From Microbacterium sp. SLBN-154 (GTDB lineage Bacteria; Actinomycetota; Actinomycetes; Actinomycetales; Microbacteriaceae), in NCBI RefSeq assembly GCF_006715565.1, contig NZ_VFNL01000001.1, forward strand, positions 1,736,001 to 1,800,000: a stretch of DNA of 64,000 bases, in the 5' to 3' direction. Below the pieces are notes generated by a model. That model saw only the letters and a list, made by a program, of their open reading frames with translations. It searched no databases and was not told the origin of the DNA. The stretch's first letter is position 1. Each line of letters starts with the position of its first letter. The position numbers and the translations under genes were made by a program. Of the stretch, positions 37,114 to 45,599 are shown one piece after another.

Positions 37114-38024
37114 GTTCCGTCCTGTACGACGTTCCCGGTCCCCGCGCCATCGCACGCAATCGCATCCTGGGTGTCCTCACCGTCATCGTCGTCGCGGCCG
37201 TCGTCGGCTACTTCGTGTGGCGTCTCGCCGCGACCGGACAATTCACCGCCGAGAAGTGGTCGGCATTCACCTACACCAACGTCTGGATCCAGATCGCGGA
37301 GGCCACCGGCCGCACTCTGGCGGCTTTCGCCGCTGCGGGGGTCGGGGCGCTCGTGCTCGGCTTCATCCTGGCCATCGGGCGGATGTCGGATCACGCCTGG
37401 GTCCGTATTCCGGTCGGAGCCGTCGTGGAGGTTCTCCGCGCCATCCCGGTCCTGGTCTTCATGTTCTTGCTCTACTACGGACTGCCGGTCATCGGAATCA
37501 GGATGGAGCCCTACTGGGCCGTGGTCATCGCCTTGATCGCGTACAACGGCTCCGTCCTGGCGGAGGTGATCCGCGCCGGCGTGGAGTCCCTGCCCCGCGG
37601 CCAACGAGAGGCCGGTTACGCCATTGGACTCCGCAAGGCTGGCGTCATGCGCCTGGTCCTTCTCCCGCAGGCCATCCGAGCGATGATGCCGGTGATCATC
37701 GCACAGCTGGTCGTCACGCTGAAGGACACCGCCCTCGGATTCATCATCACCTATCCGGAGCTGCTCTTCTTCGCTCGCACAATCGGCTCTCAAGCCACGC
37801 TCGACTCGCCCATCGTGCCCGCCACGATCATCGTCGCTGCCATCTACATCGGGCTGTGCATCCTGCTGTCACTCATCGCGAACACCGTCGAGAAACGACT
37901 TCGTCGATCGGCGAAGACCGGACGTGTCGCCGGTGCGAATCAGCCGACGCAGGAGGTCACCGACACGGAACTCATCGTCGCCCAGAGAACGTCGGGAAAC
38001 GCGGCCGATCGGGCCATGCCCTGA
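37110..38024 (+). CDS. gluD: Glutamate-type ABC transporter, permease 2
   Basis: 304 aa. Longer partner permease with cytoplasmic N- and C-terminal tails; EVLRAIPVLVFMFLLYYGLP and the EAA loop RGQREAGYAIGLRKAGVMRLVLLPQAIRAMMP are clear. Pairs with GluC to form the channel. pheS starts 42 nt downstream from its own promoter-like hexamer. Confidence 0.9.
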   Translation: MSSVLYDVPGPRAIARNRILGVLTVIVVAAVVGYFVWRLAATGQFTAEKWSAFTYTNVWIQIAEATGRTLAAFAAAGVGALVLGFILAIGRMSDHAWVRIPVGAVVEVLRAIPVLVFMFLLYYGLPVIGIRMEPYWAVVIALIAYNGSVLAEVIRAGVESLPRGQREAGYAIGLRKAGVMRLVLLPQAIRAMMPVIIAQLVVTLKDTALGFIITYPELLFFARTIGSQATLDSPIVPATIIVAAIYIGLCILLSLIANTVEKRLRRSAKTGRVAGANQPTQEVTDTELIVAQRTSGNAADRAMP

Positions 38025-38065
38025 CGCGTCGGAGCCCGCCCGCCGCGTCGGTAGACTCGGTCTTC

Positions 38066-39115
38066 GTGTCCGACGCCCCCGAAAAGCCCGAGATCACCCC
38101 CGAGGCGGTCGCTGCTGCCGTCGACGCAGCCCTGCTCGCCGTCGATGCCGCGGCCGACTCCGCCTCGCTGAAGGCGGCTCGCGCCGCGCACGCGGGCGAA
38201 GGATCGCCTCTGTCGCGGCTGAACGCGCGCCTTCGCGACGTGGCACCCGAGCGCAAGGCCGAGTTCGGCAAGCTCATCGGGCAGGCCCGCGGCCGGGTCG
38301 CCCAGGCTCTCACCGCCCGTGAGGCAGAGGTGGCGGCAGTCGAGACGGCTGCACGCCTCGAAGCCGAGAGGATCGATGTCACGGCGCTCCCCGCCCGTGC
38401 CCGGGTGGGCGCGCGGCATCCGATCTCCCTCCTCCAGGAGCAGGTCGCCGACATCTTCGTCGGCATGGGGTGGGAGATCGCGGAGGGGCCCGAGCTCGAG
38501 CACGAGTGGTTCAACTTCGACGCACTGAACTTCGACGCCGACCACCCGGCGCGACAGATGCAGGACACGTTCTTCATCGACCCGGTCGACCGGCACCTCG
38601 TCATGCGCACGCACACCAGCCCCGTGCAGGTGCGCTCGATGCTCGAGCGCGACCTGCCGATCTACGTTCTCTGCCCCGGCCGGGTCTACCGCACGGATGA
38701 GTTCGATGCGACCCATCTGCCGGTCTTCACCCAGTTCGAGGGGCTCGTCATCGACAGGTGCATCACGATGGCGCACCTGAAGGGCACGCTCGATCACGCC
38801 GCCCGCGTGCTGTTCGGACCCGAAGCCAAGACGCGCTTTCGCGCCAACTACTTCCCGTTCACCGAGCCGTCGGCCGAGCTCGACCTCTGGCACCCGACCT
38901 TCAAGGGCGGCGCACGCTGGATCGAGTGGGGCGGATGCGGCATGGTCAACCCCAACGTGCTGCGCGCGGCAGGAATCGACCCCGAGGTGTACTCGGGTTT
39001 CGCGTTCGGAATGGGGATCGAGCGGACACTGATGTTCCGCAGTGATGTGCAGGACATGCGCGACATGGCCGAGGGTGATGTGCGCTTCAGCGAGCAGTTC
39101 GGGATGGTGGTCTGA
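38066..39115 (+). CDS. pheS: Phenylalanine-tRNA ligase, alpha subunit
   Basis: 349 aa. N-terminal coiled coil (about 15-95) that grips tRNA-Phe, then the class II core: motif 2 region CPGRVYRTDEFDATHLPVFTQFEG and motif 3 GFAFGMGIERTLM. Ala-to-Gly-type specificity residues were not judged. GTG start with TAGACT (38052-38057) 8 nt upstream. The stop overlaps pheT (TGATG). Confidence 0.95.
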   Translation: MSDAPEKPEITPEAVAAAVDAALLAVDAAADSASLKAARAAHAGEGSPLSRLNARLRDVAPERKAEFGKLIGQARGRVAQALTAREAEVAAVETAARLEAERIDVTALPARARVGARHPISLLQEQVADIFVGMGWEIAEGPELEHEWFNFDALNFDADHPARQMQDTFFIDPVDRHLVMRTHTSPVQVRSMLERDLPIYVLCPGRVYRTDEFDATHLPVFTQFEGLVIDRCITMAHLKGTLDHAARVLFGPEAKTRFRANYFPFTEPSAELDLWHPTFKGGARWIEWGGCGMVNPNVLRAAGIDPEVYSGFAFGMGIERTLMFRSDVQDMRDMAEGDVRFSEQFGMVV

Positions 39116-41646
39116 TGCGCGTCCCGCTTTCGTGGCTGCGTGAGTATGTCGATGTTCCGGCGGACGCCGCCCCCGAGGATGTGCTCGCCGCGCTCGTGCG
39201 CGTCGGGTTCGAAGAGGAGGATGTGCACCGCTTCGAGCTGCAGGGTCCGATCGTCGTCGGCGAGGTGCTCGAGTTCGTCGAGGAGCCGCAGTCCAACGGC
39301 AAGACGATCCGCTGGTGCCAGGTGCAGGTCGCGCCCGATGGGCAGCCGGCCGCTGACGGCGGACCCGCCGTGCACGGCATCGTGTGCGGTGCACGTAACT
39401 TCTTCGTCGGAGACAAGGTGCCGGTCACACTTCCCGGTGCCGTCCTGCCCGGCCCCTTCCCGATCGCGGCGCGCAAGACGTACGGTCATGTCTCCGACGG
39501 CATGATCGCCTCGGCGAAGGAGCTCGGTCTGGGCGATGAGCACGACGGCATCCTCCGCCTGGTGGAGCTCGGCATCGACGCCCCCGTCGGCTCGGACGCG
39601 ATCGCCCTGCTCGGGCTGGACGACGTCGCCGTCGACATCAACGTCACGCCCGACCGCGGGTATGCGCTGTCGGTGCGCGGTGTCGCGCGTGAGTACTCCC
39701 ACGCGACGGGCGCGGCCTTCCGCGACCCGGGTTCGCGCGAATGGGGAGAGGTCAACCTCCACGACGACACGGCCTTCGCGGTCGCCGTCGACGATCGGGC
39801 ACCGATCCGCGGCCGGGTCGGCGCGTCGGAGTTCGTGGCGCGCATCGTCCGCGACGTGGACCCCACCAAGCCCACTCCGGCGTGGATGATCGCGCGGCTT
39901 TCGCTCGCCGGCATCCGCTCGCTCGGCATCCTCATCGACATCACCAACTACGTCATGGTCGAGCTCGGACAGCCGATCCACGGGTACGACCTCGACACCC
40001 TGCGCGGAGGCATCACGGTCCGTCGCGCGGTCGCGGGTGAGAAGCTCGAGACCCTCGACGGCAAGGTGCGGGAACTCAGCCCCGAGGATCTGCTCATCAC
40101 CGACGAGTCGGGACCGATCGGCCTCGCCGGCGTCATGGGCGGCGGCACGACCGAGATGACCTCGGCGACGCGCAACGTGCTCATCGAGGCCGCGACCTTC
40201 GACCCCGTCTCGATCGCCCGCACGGCCCGCCGTCACAAGCTGCCCTCCGAAGCGTCACGCCGCTTCGAGCGCGGCGTCGACCCGGCGATCGCCTTCGTCG
40301 CCGCCGCGCGCGTCGCCGAGCTGATGGTGCAGTACGCCGGCGGCACCGACACCCGCGCCGGCGGCGCGCTCCACGCGGTGATCGAAACACCCGGCGTCGA
40401 GCTCCCGCGCCCGTTCGTGCCCGCGCTGATCGGCGTCGACTACACCGAAGCCGAGATCATCCGCGCCCTGGAGATCATCGGGTGCGAGGTGCGCGAGAAC
40501 GACCGCAACTGGGTCGTCTTCCCGCCCTCGTGGCGGCCCGACCTCACCGACAAGTGGACCCTGGCGGAAGAGGTCGCCCGCATCGAGGGCTACGACCGCA
40601 TCCCGTCGGTGCTGCCAACCCCGCCGTCCGGACGCGGTCTGACCCAGGCGCAGCAGGGACGGCGCCGCGTGGCGAACGCGCTCGCCGCCGCGGGTTACGT
40701 GGAGACACCGTCCTTCCCCTTCACGACCGAAGAGCAGAACGATCTGCACGGATCGGCGTCGGGGGCGCACCTGCCGAGCGTCAAGCTCGCCAATCCGCTC
40801 GACGGGCAGGCGCCGTTCCTCCGCCGCAGCCTCGTGCCGGGGCTGGTCCGCGTGGCGCACCGGAACGTGGCGCGAGGTCTCATCGATCTGGCGCTGTTCG
40901 AGACCGGCGTCGTCTTCCTTCCGAAGCCGGGAGTCGCCTACGGCACCGAGGTCGTTCCGCCCCTGGCGGTGCGGCCGGATGCCGCGACGTTGACGGCCCT
41001 CGATGCGTCGATCCCGCCGCAGCACCGCCATGTCGCGGTGCTTCTCACCGGGTCGATCACGTCGAAGCAGCCCGGCCTCGCCGCGGAACAGGCCGGTCTC
41101 GCCGATGCGCTCGATGCCGTTCGCACGATTGCCGCGGCGGCGGGCGTGACGATCGAGGTCGCGCAGGGAGAGCGCGCGGCGCTGCACCCCGGACGCACCG
41201 GCGTCCTCTCCGTCGGCGCGACGGCGGTCGGCTACGTCGGGGAGCTGCTTCCGGCCGTTGCGGAGGATGCCGACCTCCCCGGTCGTGTCGTCGTGGCCGA
41301 ACTCGATCTCGACCTCGTGCTCTCGCTCGCGGGCGAGAAAGTCGTTGCGGCATCGCTGTCGGGCTACCCGGCGGCCACGCAGGACGTCTCGCTCGTGGTG
41401 GACGCCGCCGTGCCGGCATCCGATGTCCGCACGGCGCTCGTCGACGGCGCGGGCGACCTGCTGGAGTCGCTGCGACTCGTCGACGACTACCGGGGGGCAG
41501 GGGTTGCCGAGGGCTCGAAGAGTCTGACGTTCGCCCTCCGTTTCCGTGCGCCCGACCGCACGCTCACCGCGGCAGAGGCGACGGAGGCCAAGCTCGCCGG
41601 CGTCGCCGTCGCCGCGGAGCGCTTCGGAGCGAGCCTGCGCGAGTAA
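39115..41646 (+). CDS. pheT: Phenylalanine-tRNA ligase, beta subunit
   Basis: 843 aa. tRNA-binding (EMAP-like) domain at about 40-150, B3/B4 editing domain (about 210-390; HKLPSEASRRFERGVDP), B5 domain (about 400-480), class II-like core with VPGLVRVAHRNVARGLIDLALFE and a C-terminal anticodon-binding domain ending in TLTAAEATEAKLAGV. Forms the (alpha-beta)2 enzyme with PheS and edits Tyr-tRNA-Phe. Confidence 0.96.
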   Translation: MRVPLSWLREYVDVPADAAPEDVLAALVRVGFEEEDVHRFELQGPIVVGEVLEFVEEPQSNGKTIRWCQVQVAPDGQPAADGGPAVHGIVCGARNFFVGDKVPVTLPGAVLPGPFPIAARKTYGHVSDGMIASAKELGLGDEHDGILRLVELGIDAPVGSDAIALLGLDDVAVDINVTPDRGYALSVRGVAREYSHATGAAFRDPGSREWGEVNLHDDTAFAVAVDDRAPIRGRVGASEFVARIVRDVDPTKPTPAWMIARLSLAGIRSLGILIDITNYVMVELGQPIHGYDLDTLRGGITVRRAVAGEKLETLDGKVRELSPEDLLITDESGPIGLAGVMGGGTTEMTSATRNVLIEAATFDPVSIARTARRHKLPSEASRRFERGVDPAIAFVAAARVAELMVQYAGGTDTRAGGALHAVIETPGVELPRPFVPALIGVDYTEAEIIRALEIIGCEVRENDRNWVVFPPSWRPDLTDKWTLAEEVARIEGYDRIPSVLPTPPSGRGLTQAQQGRRRVANALAAAGYVETPSFPFTTEEQNDLHGSASGAHLPSVKLANPLDGQAPFLRRSLVPGLVRVAHRNVARGLIDLALFETGVVFLPKPGVAYGTEVVPPLAVRPDAATLTALDASIPPQHRHVAVLLTGSITSKQPGLAAEQAGLADALDAVRTIAAAAGVTIEVAQGERAALHPGRTGVLSVGATAVGYVGELLPAVAEDADLPGRVVVAELDLDLVLSLAGEKVVAASLSGYPAATQDVSLVVDAAVPASDVRTALVDGAGDLLESLRLVDDYRGAGVAEGSKSLTFALRFRAPDRTLTAAEATEAKLAGVAVAAERFGASLRE

Positions 41647-41711
41647 TCTCCGCACTCTGCCCGCAGCGGAACACGGTGTCGTCCGGCTCGATGCTCTGAT
41701 GGGATGGCGGC

Positions 41712-42698
41712 ATGACGAATGTGCTCATCCTCGGTGGGACCGGCTGGCTGAGCGGTCGAGTCGCCCGCGCGTGGGCGGACGCGGGTGCTCGCGTGACATG
41801 CCTCGCGCGCGGCGCACGACCCGCAACGGACGGAGCGGAGTTCGTCACCGCCGACCGGGCGGCGCCGGGAGCCTACGACACCGTGTCCGAGCGCGAGTGG
41901 GACGAGGTGGTCGAGATCTCCTCGACGCCCGAGCACGTCGCGTCGGCGGTCGCCGCGCTCGCGCCGGTCGCCCGTCACCTGACGTACGTGTCGTCGCTGT
42001 CGGTGTACTCGGCGAACGATGTCATCGGCGCCGATGAGGGTGCCGAGGTCAGTGCGCCGCTTCAGCCGGGGGAGGAGTACGACTACTCGCGCGCGAAGGC
42101 CGCGGCCGAGGCATCCGTCCGCGACGCGTTCGGCGACCGGGCGGCGATCGTGCGCCCAGGCCTCATCGTCGGCCCCGACGACCCCACCGATCGGTTCGGC
42201 TACTGGGTCGCACGCCTCGCGCTCGCCGGTCGGGAACCCGTCCTCACACCGACTCTCGAGGGCCGCGTGTCCCAGGTGATCGACGTCGATGACCTCGCGG
42301 CCTTTCTCGTGGCGTGCGGGGCGGAGCAGCTCCCGATCGTGGCGAATGCGATCGGTGATCCGATGCCGTTCCGCATGCTCATCGATGCGGCCCGAGAGGT
42401 GGCGGGCCACAGCGGCGATGTCGTAGAGGCTGACGACGAGTGGCTGCTCTCACATGACGTGCAGTACTGGATGGGGCCGCGTTCGCTTCCGCTGTGGCTG
42501 CCGAGCGACATGCCGGGATTCGCGACGCGTTCGAACGCCGCGTATCGCGCGGCCAGTGGCCCCCTGCGAGATCTCGGCGACACCCTGCGGCGCACCCTCG
42601 CAGACGAAGCTGCGCGCGGGCTCGACCGCGAGCGGCGCAGCGGGCTGACGCGGGCGGAGGAGAGCGAGCTCATCACCGCGCGGCGCCGCGCGGACTGA
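41712..42698 (+). CDS. NAD-dependent epimerase/dehydratase family protein
   Basis: 328 aa extended SDR. ILGGTGWLSG (about 5-14) is the Rossmann glycine motif; YVSSLSVYS and YDYSRAKAAAE (YxxxK) form the catalytic site; a VDDLAAFL stretch follows the substrate loop. Substrate unknown; resembles reductases acting on sugars or isoflavone-like compounds. Stands alone between pheT and a convergent ABC exporter. Confidence 0.82.
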   Translation: MTNVLILGGTGWLSGRVARAWADAGARVTCLARGARPATDGAEFVTADRAAPGAYDTVSEREWDEVVEISSTPEHVASAVAALAPVARHLTYVSSLSVYSANDVIGADEGAEVSAPLQPGEEYDYSRAKAAAEASVRDAFGDRAAIVRPGLIVGPDDPTDRFGYWVARLALAGREPVLTPTLEGRVSQVIDVDDLAAFLVACGAEQLPIVANAIGDPMPFRMLIDAAREVAGHSGDVVEADDEWLLSHDVQYWMGPRSLPLWLPSDMPGFATRSNAAYRAASGPLRDLGDTLRRTLADEAARGLDRERRSGLTRAEESELITARRRAD

Positions 42699-42727
42699 GC
42701 CGAGCGGACCCGTCGCGGCGACGTCGG

Positions 42728-43480
42728 TCAGCGGTATCGGCGGCCCTCGTCGCGCCGATAGGCGATGACGGCGACGAGGGAGAGCGCCAGCGTCCAGGCC
42801 ACGATGCCGATGACCGCCCAGAGGGGGACCGCGGTGCCCAGGGCGACGTTCACCACGATCTCGCGCGCCTGGCGGACGGGGAGGAATGCCGAGGCGACGT
42901 CGAGCCACTGCGGGAACAGTTGCGGGGGAAGGAAGAGCCCGCCGCCGAAGGCGAGGAGGAACATCGCCACCTGCGTGACCGCGATCGCGGCCTTCGGGCC
43001 GGTCAGGGTGCCGATGAGGATGCCGATGAGCCCGGACGGGGCCGCGGTCACGACCGCGAGGGCCATCGCTCCGAGAGCATCGAGAGGTTCGGGGCGAGCC
43101 TGGGTGAAAAGACCACCGATCACGAGAAGCGGCACCATCGCCATCACGGAGATCACCAGGGTGGCCGACAGCAGACCCAGGATGCGGGCGCTCGCCGCTC
43201 CGGGAAGGGTTCGCAGGTACGGGGCCCAGGGTTTCGCCCGCTGTTCGGCCAGCTCGATGCCGAGGGAGAACAGGCCTGCCGACATGAACGCGAACACCAC
43301 CATCGAGCACAGCGCCGCGGTGGCGAACTCCGCTGAACCGCGCACCGCGGGCTGCGGAAGCACGAACAGGCAGAAGGCGAGACTCGGGAAGACCAGCGAC
43401 CCGAGGATGGCGATGGGCACCCGAGAGGTCTCCACCAGGTTGTAGCGGGCATGGGTTGCGGCCAGCGCGAGCGTGGACAT
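42728..43480 (-). CDS. ABC-2 type transporter permease
   Basis: 250 aa with six hydrophobic segments and an ABC-2 export topology; MAMVPLLVIGGLF, AAPSGLIGILIGTLTG and FGGGLFLPPQLFPQWLDVASAFLPVRQAREIV are typical of the C-terminal half. The ATG at 43480 is 13 nt after the ATPase stop. Last gene of a four-gene minus-strand operon. Confidence 0.87.
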   Translation of the reverse strand: MSTLALAATHARYNLVETSRVPIAILGSLVFPSLAFCLFVLPQPAVRGSAEFATAALCSMVVFAFMSAGLFSLGIELAEQRAKPWAPYLRTLPGAASARILGLLSATLVISVMAMVPLLVIGGLFTQARPEPLDALGAMALAVVTAAPSGLIGILIGTLTGPKAAIAVTQVAMFLLAFGGGLFLPPQLFPQWLDVASAFLPVRQAREIVVNVALGTAVPLWAVIGIVAWTLALSLVAVIAYRRDEGRRYR

Positions 43481-43493
43481 GGGTCTCCGATCG

Positions 43494-44399
43494 TCAGCGG
43501 GAGGAGGGCGAAGTGAGCGAGAGGAAGGCTTCTTCGAGCGTGGCGCCGCGCACCTGCAGATCGAAGAAGGGCAGCTCGTGTGCGACGAGCTTCCGCACGA
43601 ACGCGTCGGCGTCGGAGACGACCGCGCTGACCAGCGCGGAAGGGCCGGGGGATGCGCCGTCGACGACGGTGATGGCGGCGTCGGGCTCGAGGGCGCGAAG
43701 GTGCGCCGGCTCGACGCCGCGCAGCGTGACCCGACGGCGGCCGACACCGGCCATGATCGACGAGAGCGTGTCATCCGCTCGGATGCGCCCGTCGTCGATG
43801 ACGATCACACGCTCGGCGAGCTGCTCGATCTCCTCCAGATGGTGGCTGGTGACGATGACCGTGCAGCCCGCCGCGTGGCGGGCGCGCACGGCCTGCCACA
43901 GCGCACGCCGCCCCTCCACGTCGAGCCCGGTGGTCGGTTCGTCCAGGAGCACGAGGCGGGGGTCGCCGACGAACGCCATCGCGACAGCGACGCGGCGCTG
44001 CTGGCCGCCCGAGAGCCCGCCGCACAGCGCGTCGACGAGGTCGTCCAGACCGAACTCCGAAACGATCCGGTCTCGCGGCGCCGGGGCCGGATAGTGCGCC
44101 GCGACGAGCTCGAGCACCTCTCGCACCCGCAGCGAGTCGGGAAGCGCCGTCGCCTGCGGGGTGCTGCCCAGCGTTCGCCGGGCCGCGGGGTTGCGAGGGT
44201 CGGCGCCGAAGAGGCGGACGGTTCCCGTTGTCGGCTGCCGGACGCCCGTGAGGAGGGAGAGCGCGGTGGTCTTGCCGGCGCCGTTCGGCCCGAGCAGACC
44301 CACGCACTCCCCGGCATCGACCTCGAACGAGACGTCGTCGAGGGCGGTCACGTCGCCGAATCGCTTGGTGACGCCGAGAAGCTGGACGGGGCCGGTCAT
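43494..44399 (-). CDS. ABC transporter ATP-binding protein (exporter)
   Basis: 301 aa. Walker A GPNGAGKTTALSLL (about 38-51), signature LSGGQQRRVAVAMAF, Walker B LVLLDEPTTGLD and H-loop VIVTSHHLEEIE, plus a C-terminal DUF4162-like segment ending with LVAHELPFFDLQVRGATLEEAFL. Drug/peptide-exporter type. ATG overlaps the regulator stop (ATGA). Confidence 0.92.
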   Translation of the reverse strand: MTGPVQLLGVTKRFGDVTALDDVSFEVDAGECVGLLGPNGAGKTTALSLLTGVRQPTTGTVRLFGADPRNPAARRTLGSTPQATALPDSLRVREVLELVAAHYPAPAPRDRIVSEFGLDDLVDALCGGLSGGQQRRVAVAMAFVGDPRLVLLDEPTTGLDVEGRRALWQAVRARHAAGCTVIVTSHHLEEIEQLAERVIVIDDGRIRADDTLSSIMAGVGRRRVTLRGVEPAHLRALEPDAAITVVDGASPGPSALVSAVVSDADAFVRKLVAHELPFFDLQVRGATLEEAFLSLTSPSSR

Positions 44400-44695
44400 G
44401 ATGATCCTCCGAGAAGGTCGAGCAGGTGAGCGCGGTAGGTGCGGAATGCCGTGCGCCCGGCGGGGGTGAGCGTGATGAAGGTGGTGGGCTTGCGGCCGGC
44501 GAAGGCTTTGGCGATGCCGACGTAGCCGGCGGCCTCGAGCTTGGCCAGGTGCGTGGTGAGGTTTCCCGCGGTCATGTCGAGGAGTTTCTGCAGGGCGGGG
44601 AAGGTGATGTCATCGCCGTCGGCCAGTGCCTCGGTCAGTGCCGTCATGATGCGGAGCCGCGCCGGAGCGTGGATGACCGGATCGAGATCGTTCAC
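44396..44695 (-). CDS. Winged-helix transcriptional regulator (HTH_27/ArsR-like)
   Basis: 99 aa. HAPARLRIMTALTEALADGDDITFPALQKLLDMTAGNLTTHLAKLEAAGYV is a winged helix with recognition helix near residues 46-58; FAGRKPTTFITLTPAGRTAF is the wing. Such small regulators usually control the ABC or membrane genes they travel with. GTG overlaps the upstream membrane gene (GTGA) and the stop overlaps the ATPase gene. Confidence 0.88.
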   Translation of the reverse strand: MNDLDPVIHAPARLRIMTALTEALADGDDITFPALQKLLDMTAGNLTTHLAKLEAAGYVGIAKAFAGRKPTTFITLTPAGRTAFRTYRAHLLDLLGGSS

Positions 44696-45330
44696 GCGGT
44701 GTCCCGTCGCGGCTCGAGCGGCAGGACACCACGGCCGAGGAGCACCGCGACCACGAGCATCGCGATCGGACCCACGACCGCGTAGACGAGGTAGTGCACG
44801 GGTGTGCCGAGGAAGGTGGCGATCCCGGCGACGGCGATGAAGACGACCCCGAGCGCATACTGCGGAAGGGAGCGCCAGAGTGCGCCTCCGCCGAGGTAGA
44901 GGATTCCGACGACGAGGGCGAACATCCCGGGGTAGAGCACGGCGGCGGTGTCGGCGGGAAGGCCGACGCGCTGCGCGCCCGCGAGAAGGATGGATGCGCC
45001 CACCATCGCCACCGTCCATGACCAGCCGTACAGCATCCCCTGGACGCGCGAGGCTCCGCGGATGCCGGATGAGGCGCTTCGCACCCCGGTCGTGATCGAC
45101 CAGACGATGGCGACCACGATGCAGGCGGCGAAGACCGGCCACGCCGCAGCTGCGGGAACGAGCGGGTCGGGCGTGGCGGACAGGTAGAGGACGCCGAACC
45201 CGATCGCCCAGGCCGCTGCCCACACCACCAACAGCACGACGTAGCTGCGCACCAGGCGGCTCTGGGTCATCCGCTGCTGGGACTGCATGACCCGCAGCAT
45301 CCGCTCCGCCTGATCTCTATCAGAGCTCAT
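44692..45330 (-). CDS. Polytopic membrane protein of the exporter operon
   Basis: 212 aa with a charged N-terminal stretch (residues 1-27) and about six hydrophobic segments. No recognised catalytic motif. First gene of the operon with the regulator, ATPase and permease; the coupling suggests a role in the exporter or its sensing. ATG 45330 is preferred; GTG 45342 is in frame and would place the start inside the operator region. Confidence 0.72.
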   Translation of the reverse strand: MSSDRDQAERMLRVMQSQQRMTQSRLVRSYVVLLVVWAAAWAIGFGVLYLSATPDPLVPAAAAWPVFAACIVVAIVWSITTGVRSASSGIRGASRVQGMLYGWSWTVAMVGASILLAGAQRVGLPADTAAVLYPGMFALVVGILYLGGGALWRSLPQYALGVVFIAVAGIATFLGTPVHYLVYAVVGPIAMLVVAVLLGRGVLPLEPRRDTA

Positions 45331-45348
45331 TTCATCACTCACGCAAAC

Positions 45349-45377
45349 AACTTTGCATTGCAAACTTAAATTGTCAA
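45349..45377 (-). promoter_or_regulatory. Palindromic operator and promoter of the exporter operon
   Basis: AACTTTGCA-T-TGCAAACTT (45349-45367, plus-strand reading) is a 9-1-9 inverted repeat with one mismatch and a perfect TTTGCA/TGCAAA core. A consensus -35 TTGACA lies on the minus strand at 45372-45377, and a further TTTGC occurs at 45343-45347. A dimeric winged-helix repressor, encoded second in this operon, is the natural ligand by inference. Confidence 0.65.
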
Positions 45378-45433
45378 GCCTCCGCGCATCTGCGGGTTTG
45401 CATGGTGCGGGCGAGCGCCGCTAAGGTCGGCGC

Positions 45434-45517
45434 ATGCCTTCGGCCGCGCTCGACTCCGCCACGCTCGCTCCGAGCGTCGCTCCCGCGCGCCGACGTCTGG
45501 ACGGACGCCGACTCTAG
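45434..45517 (+). CDS. Putative leaderless Arg-rich leader peptide upstream of argC
   Basis: A 27-codon ORF. TAAGGT (45422-45427) lies exactly 6 nt before its ATG, the same pattern as in many leaderless genes here; a weak TTGCAT sits 18 nt further up. The peptide ends [11 protein letters not shown], so five Arg codons (45488-45496 and 45506-45511) fall in the last nine residues. A long hairpin starts inside the second Arg pair. Together with its place before arginine genes this suggests a ribosome-sensed leader. High GC makes Arg common, so chance cannot be excluded. Confidence 0.4.
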   Translation: MPSAALDSATLAPSVAPARRRLDGRRL

Positions 45518-45567
45518 GCGACCCCGCGCACATCCCCTGGAGGGGAGTCACGGGCGTCGCCGTCGGC
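45507..45567 (+). promoter_or_regulatory. Candidate attenuator hairpin upstream of argC
   Basis: Nested pairing: GCCGAC (45507-45512) with GTCGGC (45562-45567), GGCGAC (45517-45522) with GTCGCC (45556-45561), CCCG (45523-45526) with CGGG (45551-45554), and an inner TCCCCT-GG-AGGGGA (45533-45546). An alternative GCCGAC at 45489-45494 could compete for the outer arm. No T-run follows. argC starts 33 nt downstream. Confidence 0.4.
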
Positions 45568-45599
45568 AGCCCACGACCCCAGACTCTAAGGTGGAATCC

